From Anoplolepis gracilipes (taxonomy: Eukaryota > Arthropoda > Insecta > Hymenoptera > Formicidae), in assembly GCF_047496725.1 (NCBI RefSeq), contig NC_132971.1:13078501-13142500 (forward strand): a stretch of 64,000 nt of DNA, in the 5' to 3' direction. This document shows, piece after piece, positions 53,840 through 64,000 of this stretch; positions within the stretch are counted from its first letter, which is position 1; every line of letters begins with the position of its first letter. The notes below the pieces were generated by a model, which was given only the letters and a program-made list of their open reading frames with translations, made no database searches and was not told the DNA's origin. The translations under genes and the position numbers were made by a program.

Positions 53840-54234
53840 TCATTATTTGATTTAAATATTCGTTTTATAAAAAGAAACGGGATAATCTTTTACATAAAAA
53901 ATAATATTGCTACGTAACTCGAACCTTTTTACTTGTCGATCATTTTTACTTATTTCCTCAGCAATTTCATAATAAGCAAGATGCGCCATAAAATCTCTAG
54001 AGAATCGTGCATTCTATGAATTGCGATATGTTGCTGATCTGCATTCAGACGACTTGATATATTCTATGTAATTAACTTATAATTAATTCGCGCAAAGGAA
54101 GAGATATCATGTTTATATAAATTTTTTATATATTCCGTGGAGAGAGTAGTAGAATAAAAAGAAAAATCAAAAAGAATAAACTAAAGAATTAAAATAAAAA
54201 GGCTTGACAGTATAAACTAGAATAAAGTACTCAC

Positions 54235-54273
54235 AGCGAGTAATGCTTGCCTCGGGTCTGGCAACAATTCCAT
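54235..54273 (-). CDS. Candidate first coding exon of a small antisense gene (speculative)
   Basis: On the minus strand an ATG at 54273 opens MELLPDPRQALLA (13 codons) and runs directly into a donor-like GCT|GTGAGTAC. Upstream on the same strand the frame is open back to a TAA near 54343, and a CTAG acceptor-like site lies about 35 nt before the ATG. A TATA-like TTTTATACGG (minus strand, about 54525-54533) lies roughly 260 nt upstream. Spliced to 53298-53230 it would give a 35-residue peptide. There is no signal peptide and no family match that I can see. It lies antisense inside the large intron of the + strand gene. Short exons with good splice motifs arise by chance, so this is a lead rather than a firm annotation. 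Confidence 0.2.
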
Positions 54274-57200
54274 GTTGGAACCACTCGCAAGATGATACAC
54301 TGTGTCTAGTAGTATAGCGACAATAAATCGGTGGACAATGATTTATGATAGTGGGAGTGGTTTCGGACTTGATGCGTTAACATGCATTAACCCAAATACA
54401 AGAGCATCCACCGCGGGCGAAACGAGACCGAGTACGACGAATGCTCTCCCGTTCCTGTGCTTTGGACCGATCTGGAGCCTGATTGATCCTGAAGTAGATT
54501 GGTCGCGTGCGAGGAACGAAGCACCGTATAAAATGAAGCGATTAGGGACACTCCGCGCACACAGCCAATTCAAAGAACAAAAACCGAAAAACCGGTCGTC
54601 ACACTTTCCTCGCACATCGCGTAAAAACAGCGGATAGATTTTGTTACGCCATTTTTCAATTCTCCTAATTATCGCGTATTGCGATAACCGATGTGCTTGA
54701 AGAGAGTTCGCTAAATAAAATCATCGCGCGCCGCTTGAATGCGCTTTCGCGCTATAAATTACGACGTTAAGTCGCGTGCTAGTGCACGTCGAATCGCGTG
54801 GAAGTTAAAGGCTAAAAACTGGGATTAAACTGACCCAACGTTAATGTGATTAATCTGCTTAAGTCATGGGAAATAGTATTATCTTGGAGGTAATAATTAT
54901 TACTTTGACGTCAAGCCACGCTTTTATCATTAAATTAAGAGAGCGCGGCTGTATTATTAATATATTATATATAATCTTATATATTGATATATTACATTAT
55001 ATTAACACACATAGTTTGCATATAATTAGTTTTATATTTCTAATAAATTTTTAATAATTTATGAATTTTAAATATTTAATAATATATATTACAGGGCATT
55101 AAAAAATAAATAGATGAATAAAAGAAATAAAATAAAAATATTTTATTTATTTTTAAGACGCATTTATTTTGGGGAAAATTGTTATTGAAAAAAAAAGATT
55201 TAATTTACAAATTCAATAAACTAAATCTAGCATTTTTTTAAATTTATATTTTCTTCTAAAATAATAAAAAATGTAAAAAATATATGTTAATATGTAATGT
55301 TTATGTTGTACATTTTATATGATGTTATATCATTATTTTAACTTTATTGCTTCCATGTTATTGTTATGGCTTAAAAGTAGAATTGTTTTGTTTTTTCTGA
55401 AAAATATAATTGATATTTATTTATTATATTTGATCGGCATTTTCTTTTTATAGATACAAATGTATTGATTTTTTTGCAATAAACTTAGAGATATCGTGAA
55501 TCCTCGAATTGCTGGTCACAAAATCGACAATCAGTAGGGTGAATTTGGACAACAATTATCTGTAGAAGATAGTTTCTATCCTATTTCTAAGAAAGCATTG
55601 CGATAGTTATGCATATTGTTAGACATGAATGGCATTCGATCGGTAATCTCGATTATCTTCTTATTCTATATTATTATCTATTTACATTTTATTTCTCTCT
55701 CTTTCTCTTTCTTTTTTCTTTTTTGTTTCTATTTAATTTTTAATTTGTTTGTCATTATCTCAAATTCCCGACAGAAGAAAGCTTGTACAAAACTTGTTCG
55801 CTCAAGTGCATGGTGAATTCTCTGATGTTACTGAATTGTGATGTCAGAAAATTTCTCGCTAATACCCTTATCGTTTGTCTCGATAATTATTTTCTGCGTG
55901 TCATATATAAATATGATTAGCGACATTTATTTATTCTGATCAATTTTTTATTGTTTTAATTTTGCTAGCATATCAATTTTTTTAATTAGGTATATTATTT
56001 AAAATTTAATTAGATGAATTACATAATGCGTTTGTACAGGAACAAGTTGAAGCGAGCGGTAGTTACATGGTACGACAGCTTTTAATTTAACACTCGATTC
56101 ATATATGTAATCTCTTTTAATCGCTTTTACAACAGAGGTATATAATTGCGATTTTCTATCGCAAATCATTTGGACGTTTACTGCTTCGCACGTTAGTCTC
56201 TCTCGCGTGATGCCGTCATGTTCTCTTCCGCGAAATCCCGCGTTTGAAATGCCCGGTTCTCTTTCGTATAAATTTGTTTACTCTAAATTATGGCTCTAAT
56301 AGATATAGTCGCGTGTCTCTCGATCGTTTCTTCGCCAATGTACTTTCCGTATCGAACAAAGAAGGCGCATTATCTCGGAACGGAGGCGGCTGGTCTCATC
56401 AGCTGTTTTCCTCGCGTGATAACCGGCAATCCCGAACGACGTTGTATCGATTAGCGGCGATTTGTTAGCGCGGATTATCTGCCAATAAATTTGACATTTC
56501 GTCCGTTGTGACAGCTACAAGGAATTAGAAACTCTGTCTGAACAAAGCGAAAGTACGGAGGCGGATTTTCGATGGTAACTAAACTCAATTTGCATAAATA
56601 ATATTCACTGATCTATCGGCAATAATTGCGTCTTGCGTATTACCCTGTGACGTGAATTCTCTTCAATTATAATTATTATTGGATTAACTTTATAATTTTT
56701 ATAGTCGCTTTGATAATATCCCCTCTCTCTCTTATTCTTTTTTTAATTATGACACCGAATAAATATAATTATATATATATAGAAGAGTGACGCACTTATG
56801 TATCATGAAAAATTAAAAAAAAAACATTAGCATTATTTTTTTCAACTGTTCATATCATCTGTATTGTATCTTTGTAACAAAATAATTAAATGTACGATCG
56901 AACGTGATTTATGATTTGATTGATAAAATAATAATTATATATTAACTATGTGTGTACTTGCCCTAGCGGAAATTCCTATCGCGAGAAATGATACAGACTT
57001 CCGTCAATTCAGGAATAGGGGAGCGATATTTTATATTGTAATCAACTTTGTAGAAAGGATATATTAGTTGTTATTTTTTATTTTAGATACTGTGAATGAT
57101 GTACATTTGTTTATCACTATCGGGATAAATCATGTACGTAATATATTCCGGCGATAATTTGATTTATATTTAATACAATTTTTACAAAAATTAATTGGAA

Positions 57201-59206
57201 ACTGATATGTACCAGTAATAAATTTAAATGAAACAATAGTTCATTAGAAACGAATATATAAAATGTAGAGGAACATAATAAAAATTTAATTAATAATATT
57301 ACTTAATAATATTAATTAATAAAATTAAAGGATTAAGATATTCTTTTTATTTCGGATATTCTGTAGATAAGTTGCAAATGTATAATTATTTCGAACGTTC
57401 CAAATGATGAAAAATTAAAGAGAGAATAAAAAAATATTGATAAATAAATCTCTCTGCAACATTTATACGAGACGTATATTGTTTCATTGTAATCAAAGAG
57501 CATTATTACGTAAATAATTGACTATCAATTCGAAGAATTGAGCGCGATAAAGATTTACGTATTTATTCAGATAACTGCTCTTCTTCACAGTCTTTTGCAG
57601 AAGCAGAGGATAGAAGGAAAGCAGAGGAGAAAAGAAAGCCTGCGTATGCGTTTTTCTTTTTTGTAGTCTCATCGACCCGTCCAAATGATCGACGAGTTCT
57701 TCGGAGAACCATCGTCGATAAATCACTGATAATCGCGTTTTTTTTTTTTGCAAGCGCAGTTTTAACGCCGCTGTCTTCGTTTTCACTGTTGCGTCGACAC
57801 ACAGGTTTTTGACAGAGCTGATATATTAGGTTCATTGTCTCGCGAAATGCACGCGCTCATCGACGTCATTAACTGCGTAATTAACACTCTCCCTTTCTCC
57901 CTCTCCTTGAATCACCATTCCTCCGCGTAATGAGTCCGAGCGTGAAAATTTGCATGCGAATCTTGCTAAGGCTGCCGACATACCGCAAACCGCATTCGCC
58001 AAGTTATTCTTCCCTCCGAGCTATATACATACATACATACATACACGAATACACGAGTCGTGTAAATGCATCTGGCAGCTAAACTGGGTCACGTGTCGCG
58101 ACTAGTCATCGTCATTTCGCAAATATAGGAAATAAATCCGATTGTACTTTCAATGCAGAATGTCGATAACGGGCTCATTGTCATTCAGTTATGCGAAAAA
58201 ACGATATTAGTTATTGATTGTCGATTGAATACAGTCTACGGTAGAGTAATTCCGGAATAGATAGCCATACAAGATAGCCAGTCATTGCGGATTCTCTGGT
58301 AATTGCTGTGGCGATATGCATGAGTAGTTAGTATAACGTCATGACGATTGATTGAAATTGTTCCTCACTTAACAACGTTTTAGTAAATGTTTTATTATGT
58401 TCTTTATTCAGGATCTCTCACAAGGTCAATTTACATATTTCGCGGAATTACTTTTTAAACAATTTAAAGAATTCATCTAAAAAAAATAGCAACGATTATA
58501 TAATAATCAATATTTAAAAACTTCTTTAATAAAACCTGTATATGTAATTGTTATATTATTATTAACATATACATATTTATGTATATGTTGCTAATACACT
58601 ATCTTAGAAAGTATATATTTGTCTGAATTATGAGGAGGAAAAATTAATAGTTTGAGAATATCGAGATAAAATAGTTATTGAATTATAAATAATTGAATAA
58701 TTAAAAAAATTTTGTGATTTTTAAAAGATGCTTCAGAAAAATGCAAATAAGTAAAATGCTCTTATACTTTAATTAATTAAGTGAAATTTATTTTAGTAAA
58801 GCCTCACGATCGTATAATTTTTGTGGATAGTTTGCCAGCAATTTCAGAAATCGCGATTATGATATAAATTATTTCATTTGCATGTTGCAAATCGGTCGTC
58901 GCGCGTTTCGCGTGACATCCGCAAAAGATATATTTCCATTGAAACAAGCATGGTCCATCGTCACTTCTCGCGTGTGCACGGTGAACACTAATTGTAAGAA
59001 CATAGGCTTTTATCAGTTTAAAGTTAATACGACTTGCAGGCTAGATCGCGCGTTCGCGTCCTTTTCGATTTCGCGACGGATCAGTTTACTTTTATTAAGA
59101 GCGAGGACGTGCGATAAAGTTAAGCCTGCAGTCGCGAGAAGCTGCTCGAACCTGCAATTAGCATTCACGGTGGAATGTCTTATAATCGTTTAATAAGCAA
59201 GCTCTC
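54274..59206. other. Middle part of the 19.5-kb intron, no supported gene
   Basis: A GC-richer patch at 54.3-54.8 kb has overlapping open frames on both strands. AT-rich DNA follows to about 56.0 kb, then a mild GC island at 56.2-56.6 kb, AT-rich DNA to 57.5 kb, another GC-richer zone at 57.5-58.1 kb with a (TACA)n run at about 58025-58049, and AT-rich DNA to 58.8 kb. A small GC patch lies at 58.88-59.19 kb just before the foldback cluster. No phase-matched, splice-bounded exon was found. Confidence 0.5.
58025..58049. repeat. (TACA)n microsatellite
   Basis: About six TACA units in tandem. Confidence 0.9.
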
Positions 59207-60428
59207 TTAAGCTGGCAGGACCAAAACAGCAAAATCAAAAGGAACCTAATGGATTATTTAGTACTTATTTTGTACTATTTTGTATCACCAAAAATAATTT
59301 TGTACCCCATGCCAATTCAGAAAAAATCGTGGCGCTGCTAATTTAATATTAAGCTAGCAGGACCAAAAGAAAAAATTAAAAGAATAAATAAAACAAAATA
59401 GATACAATTAGTACTGAATTTGTACTAATTTGTACCACCGAAAATAATTTTGTACCACCAAAAATAAATTTGTACCCCGTGCCAATTAAAAAAAATTGTG
59501 GTCCTGCTAACTTAATATTCAACTATCGTAATAAAAATCATTAAAAAATGAAAAATAAAAATTGATCTGATTAATACAGCATTTGTACTAATTTGTATCA
59601 CCGAAAATAAATTTGTACCCCGTGCAAATTAAAAAAAAATTGTCGTCCTGCTAATTATAAAGATTATAATTAGCTAATCGTATTTTAAAGAATAATACGG
59701 TATATACCAAGTACGCATACCTATTCCTTCGAATGTCGCCGTACATATGACAAGAGCAACAGCGCGCTACGTCTGTAAAGGTCGAGCGCCGAACACTGTG
59801 TGACGATGTAAGATAACAAATTCCTTATACTATAAAATAATATACGTAGGTATGCCGAATATCCTTTGTAAAAAATAGTGACGCGGCCTTGTTTGTATCC
59901 TTGGTATGCGTGACGTAGGAGGACACGGCATAGGACATAGTGGGGGTAGGCAAGTGGGGGAAAGGACCGCCGCGTCGCGCAGAAAGCACAGAGACGAAAA
60001 AATTATTATTGTTCAGCCAACGCTCGCGAGAGTTAACAAGCACGTATTTGACATACATATGTCGTTTATATCAATAAAGTTTTTCTACCTCATTGTCAGT
60101 AGCTTTCGATATATGATCTGATTCTTTTGTAAAACTAGTTTTACTTACAATAATTTTGTAATTATTTTCGGCGGTACAAATTTATTTTTGGTGGTACAAA
60201 TTAGTACAAATTCAGTACTAATTGTATCTGTTTTGTTTTATTTATTTTTTTAATTTTTTCTTTTGGTCCTGCTAGCTTAATATTAAGTTAGCGCCACGAT
60301 TTTTTCTGAATTGGCATGGAGTACAAAATTATTTTTGGTGGTACAAAATAGTACAAAATAATCCATTATAATACTAAATAATCCATTAGGTCCCATTTGA
60401 TTTTGCTGATTTGGTCCTGCCAGCTTAA
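59207..60428. mobile_element. Nested TTAA-flanked foldback (MITE-like) cluster
   Basis: The outer boundaries are TTAA (59207-59210) followed by GCTGGCAGGACCA, and its inverse complement followed by TTAA (60425-60428). The arms are inverted repeats about 260 bp long (roughly 59211-59475 and 60165-60424) with high identity. They share AAAATAATTTTGTACC, ATGCCAATTCAGAAAAAATC and GATACAATTAGTACTGAATT. Inside the left arm a second TTAA-bounded unit (59349-59515) starts GCTAGCAGGACCA and ends TGGTCCTGCTAAC. A third, more diverged unit follows to about 59650. TTAA duplication is the hallmark of piggyBac-type insertion, but the terminal sequence is not a piggyBac terminus that I recognise, so the superfamily is inferred. 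There is no transposase frame, so the element is non-autonomous. Confidence 0.75.
59349..59515. mobile_element. Inner TTAA-flanked unit within the foldback cluster
   Basis: The unit is 167 bp including TTAA at both ends. Its short terminal inverted repeats, GCTAGCAGGACC and GGTCCTGCTAAC, are near-perfect inverse complements. The interior is rich in TTTGTACCACC and AATTTGTACCCC motifs shared with the flanking units. It looks like one member of the family sitting within, or tandemly beside, other copies. Confidence 0.6.
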
Positions 60429-60756
60429 GAGAACTTAATAAACATCCGTGTGCAAATAGCGCCTGCTAATTGGATACACGCAGGATGTCGCGTGGCCGAC
60501 GATTAACGCGAGAGCATAGAGCTTCTCAATATGATGCCTGGCATGACCGTCGTCGTTACAGGATTTACGATATTCCCCGGAAAAATTTACCGTAACCGGT
60601 TTAACGATCTCGCCACTGAACGTCCATAGGTGTAAACGATAAACTTTTTCCACGCGTCTCGCGGAGAATCACTTATTTTAATAATACGCTTATAGAGTAT
60701 CATCATTACATTACCGATCTCTACAAGATAGAAAAAGAGGGAGAGAAAGAAATGAA

Positions 60757-60807
<51 letters not shown>

Positions 60808-62291
60808 AGATTAGAGAAAAGGCGAACCTACTAACCAGCGTCGAGATTTACACTTGATTACATTTTCCTCGAGATCTTTGCATAAGTGAATGCGCGCTTT
60901 GACGAGAGAGACGCCGCGCATGCTCTTACTTACTTTCGATTATTTCTGCGCCGTCATGAATGAGACATCCGGTATTTGCGCCTCGCTACTCGCGGTAGTG
61001 ACGCTATTTAAAAGTGCCGACGTGAGATACATATTATTCGACGTGTTAGTCTCGGAGATAGAAAGTGCTCCGTGGAGAGCGCGAGATGCATCGCGATGCA
61101 TAGGCTCGAGGAGATGAGAACATACGCGCGCATTTCGCTTTACCTTCGCCAGTCCCTCTGGCAGGAGGTGATGAGGGTTAAAAGGTGGAATTAGAGGGGG
61201 CCTTTCAACCAAAGGTCAAGCTCGCGGGCTGGCACAGTCCGAGGAGTTTCGTTTCTGCATGCGTATACATACATGTATGTACAACATGCGTCATGTATGT
61301 ACGTATGTACTATGTATATGTACATGTTCGTCATCCTATCACCGATACACGTGTGTTTCCATCGCGATTAATCGATAAATGAGCTTCGTTTCGGTAGCGA
61401 GCGCGCACTTCGATCGATCTATGTATCTTGTAAAACGGATATTAATCGGAGAAACATATTTAATGGTTCGATGAAGCGAGTTGGTATTATTCACTGCGTA
61501 GAGGTGTATGTTTTTCTTTAATAGGGCAGCATGACATGCATGTTTGTTCAATAGAAGAATTGAAATGTCGAATGTTAGTATACTAAAATTAATTGCTTAA
61601 CATTTTAATATTTAATATTTACATAATTATGTTATGCAATTTTTTGCAATTTAATATTATTAATATTTACATAATTATATAATTACGTTATACAATTTTT
61701 TCATGAAATCAGATTTTTTACAAAAAAGTTTAATCTTTGTGTAAAATGCCAAATTTTTGCGTAACTAGTTATTTATAGAAAGACTGAGCTTTTTTGTAAA
61801 AAGATGGAAGTTATAAAAAGTCTGCAGATTTTATTTTACTTTAAATAAGTTAGTAACATGCTCTAACAAAAATCCAAATTAAGTGTAAGAAAAAGAAATT
61901 GTAAGAAAAGAAATAAAACTTATTTTTTTCGAATTGTTTTATGTTTGATAAAGTAATATATTTAACAACTTATAAAGAATGTATAAAAACGCTATGTTAA
62001 TAACAATTGCTTAGACAACATTAAAACTTTTTTTGATTTAATTATAAAATAATTAAAAACATTCTGTCAGTAGTTTTCAACTCATCAAGGGAATTTTTCT
62101 CGTTATTAAATCAGAACAGACAAAACCTCAATTTCCATTCAGATTCGTTTAGCTTGTTAGTGGGTTCCTCTCAAATTACTAATTGCTGCATGTATTGCGT
62201 ATGCTGGTATTTAGAGTATAGCTGTCAAATTAAAATTCAATATCCTTGTTATCACGATGCGGGTGTAATGAGCTTCATATTCTCGTTTCAG
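60429..62291. other. Last part of the 19.5-kb intron
   Basis: It holds a (GA)n microsatellite at about 60756-60806, a CpG-richer zone at 60.85-61.40 kb, and a TATG/GTAC-rich low-complexity run at about 61262-61325. AT-rich DNA then runs to the acceptor of exon C. No coding exon is supported; the open frames at 60.9-61.4 kb overlap on both strands. Confidence 0.5.
60756..60806. repeat. (GA)n microsatellite, one interruption
   Basis: A GA run of about 50 bp with a single AAAG interruption near the middle. Confidence 0.95.
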
Positions 62292-62381
62292 GAACCAGAA
62301 AGCGAGTCGACGAAATAGCATTACCGAGGACTATTCACGATTTGCCGGAACGCGTTCTCACGTGTGGCCTGTCACTTCCCG
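62292..62381 (+). CDS. Internal coding exon C of the same unrecognised gene (probable)
   Basis: This 90-nt exon lies between acceptor TCTCGTTTCAG (AG at 62290-62291) and donor CCCG|GTAAGT. Exon B ends after the first base of a codon; joining that G to the GA here gives Gly and an open frame reading TRKRVDEIALPRTIHDLPER, then VLTCGLSLP. The exon starts and ends in phase 1. Strong sites on both sides plus phase compatibility support it. Two doubts remain. A second frame (NQKASRRNSITEDYSRFAG and onward) is also open across these 90 bases, so an unseen intermediate exon could change the reading frame. It is also 19.5 kb from exon B, so membership in the same gene is inferred. The next downstream exon is not identified within the last 1.6 kb. 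Confidence 0.65.
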
Positions 62382-64000
62382 GTAAGTTGCAAAAAATTTA
62401 AAATTCTTTTTGAGAAACATAAAAAAACAGTTAAACGATAAAAACAATGCGATAATAAGGAGAATTGTATAAATTATCGAAACTCTCGTCGGGAAAAAAA
62501 GGATTTAAAATTATAATCTTCAATTTTTTTATACGATAAATCTTAATATATAAATCTAAAAGAGTCAAATATTTATCTGTCATCAACTTTGACAAGTGAA
62601 AGTGACCGATTTAAAGAGATATCGTTTAGGAGTGAAATAACGCTCACAGAAGGTTTTCATCTTTAAACGCTTTTGCGATGGTCGGCTGCGCTTTTGTCGT
62701 AAGCCTTTGTCTCGCGTTGCAGTGCTCCACATAGAGACACGCAATGGCAGAAACGCGCGTTTATGCCATTGCCACACGCGACTCTCGCGTCGCGTTGCGG
62801 AAGATAACAACATGCGGTGACCGCGTAGGAGTATGCGGAAGCTGGGACACACCCACCGCGTAGGGCTCTCTTAAGCTCTCGGTCGATTCACACGCCCCCG
62901 CATCTTCTGCTTGTTCCGTGCATCTATTTACGTACTTGGTCGGAGTACACATCGGCGGACACTTCTCCCCGGAGAGCAGAGAGATCCTCTCTCCCTTCTC
63001 TCCTTTCTACTGCGATTCCGCCTTCTCGAGTACGCCATTCTCTCGACCACTCTCCTTGCCTTTCATCCCGCTTTGTCCCTTTCTCTCCCTTTCCGCGAGG
63101 CTCAGCTGGCCAGATCCGCGGATGTCTAACTGTATTCCCGTAGTTGGCGCAGTTGTTACTCTCTGTCGTCGATTAGCGCACGGCAGGAAGAAGGTAGTCG
63201 TTGGACGGTACTTGAGGAGTCTGACCGAAGATTAACCCGCGAGCGTTTGCGTCACGAAACACACGCTTTGTATGTGTTTTAAATTACCATAGAAAATATA
63301 TAATGACCGTCTAAGAGAGCTTTTAAATAGGCATATGTATATATATTTTAGAAAGTTGAAAATTAAGAGACGAAAGAATTTTTTGCCGGAATATTCATAC
63401 AAGATAATGTCGTAAATGACGTATTTGAATTAAATTTTTACACACAACGATATATTGCGAAATCTATCTGCTACCGTCGAACGAATCATGTTTAAGTATT
63501 CGATTTTATCAGTACCTACAAAACGGTTATCGTAACATTATCTCGTAATAATAGACTCAAGGTGATTTCAATCTACAAAGATTGATTAAAAGCAATATAT
63601 AATAGTTTCGATACTAGGAAGAAGGAAATCACTCTATCGAACTTTGCTTTGGATCGAATAAATCCGCCATACTTTTTTCAGTGTTTTCGACATCGGCGTT
63701 GTTCGTGTAACAGTCACCTCTTACGAGACAGTGTTCTGCAACGGTAACCGGGTGAAAGGGAAAAGCGCACTCTCGGCCGCTTTAATTACAACCGAGTGTG
63801 GGATATACGCGACTCTTTTGTGTCTCGATTAAGGAGAGACCCCTCGCAGCAACATTAACGTTAACTATCCATTTATTCGAACATGAGCTACATGCTCAAT
63901 TCACACGCCTTCGTGTTCTCGTGCATTCGTTCATTTATACTGCTTTTCTCGTGAAAGGGCCAACGGTCCCTTCTGCCTCTGTTCTTTATATGTATCTCTC
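62382..64000 (+). other. Intron downstream of exon C, running off the window
   Basis: It begins with donor GTAAGT. A CpG-rich island spans about 62.65-63.24 kb, with open frames on both strands. One + frame there could be read from an acceptor-like CCCGTAG near 63143 in a phase compatible with exon C, giving VGAVVTLCRRLAHGRKK before a GTAGTC that is a poor donor. I do not accept it as an exon. The rest is AT-rich apart from a milder GC patch at 63.66-63.85 kb. Confidence 0.5.

Larger units (their letters stand above)
53299..54234. other. Intronic stretch with minisatellite and GA microsatellite
   Basis: AT-rich sequence between the two candidate antisense exons. It contains a short array of ATAACTCATCAAA-like units (about 53464-53536) and a (GA)14 run at 53812-53839. 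No coding or RNA signal is seen. Confidence 0.5.

Noticed and set aside
54343..54615. 90-codon minus-strand frame with a hydrophobic segment, upstream of the candidate antisense exon.
   Set aside because: It ends at a stop before the candidate ATG, is matched by a 111-codon + frame, and shows no known receptor or enzyme motif.
63144..63196. Possible + strand exon after exon C (VGAVVTLCRRLAHGRKK).
   Set aside because: The acceptor lacks a good polypyrimidine tract, the donor GTAGTC is poor, and the sequence is in a CpG island with many chance open frames.

Overview
The window looks like an insect nuclear genome, most likely hymenopteran (ant or bee type). It is AT-rich, introns are large, splice sites are canonical GT-AG, CpG-rich GC islands are scattered through AT-rich DNA, and GA/CT microsatellites and small non-autonomous DNA transposons are common. 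There are no bacterial operons, no Shine-Dalgarno sites, and no convincing tRNA, rRNA or CRISPR. The taxon is an inference from composition and architecture, not from a recognised gene.

Only one protein-coding gene is well supported. Three phase-compatible internal exons lie on the + strand: 39707-39913, 41850-42837 and 62292-62381. They are separated by introns of about 1.9 kb and 19.5 kb. Neither the start codon nor the stop codon is identified, so the gene probably extends beyond what can be read here. I do not recognise the protein. Its middle part is long, Ser/Arg-rich and probably disordered, and it ends in a compact eight-cysteine cluster followed by an acidic patch.

Positions 1-39706 hold no exon I can defend. 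They contain AT-rich DNA, several GC/CpG-rich islands that could be promoters or untranslated exons, microsatellites, a 3-copy tandem repeat at 4.5-5.2 kb, and several foldback (MITE-like) elements. These foldbacks are at 9.94-10.36, 14.44-15.05, 31.87-32.21, 33.44-33.64 and 33.73-34.46 kb. The last carries a second, TTAA-flanked MITE inserted inside it, and the related copy at 9.94 kb preserves the empty site.

The 19.5-kb intron (42838-62291) contains GC-rich islands at 44.0-44.35, 45.1-45.4, 45.95-46.3 and 48.2-48.6 kb. It also holds a weak candidate antisense two-exon peptide gene (54273 to 53230, minus strand) and a nested cluster of TTAA-flanked foldback units at 59.2-60.4 kb. The most notable content is therefore (i) an unrecognised host gene with a Cys cluster and (ii) a varied set of TTAA-targeting MITE families, with direct evidence of nested insertion. 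I found no evidence for a novel multi-gene system.
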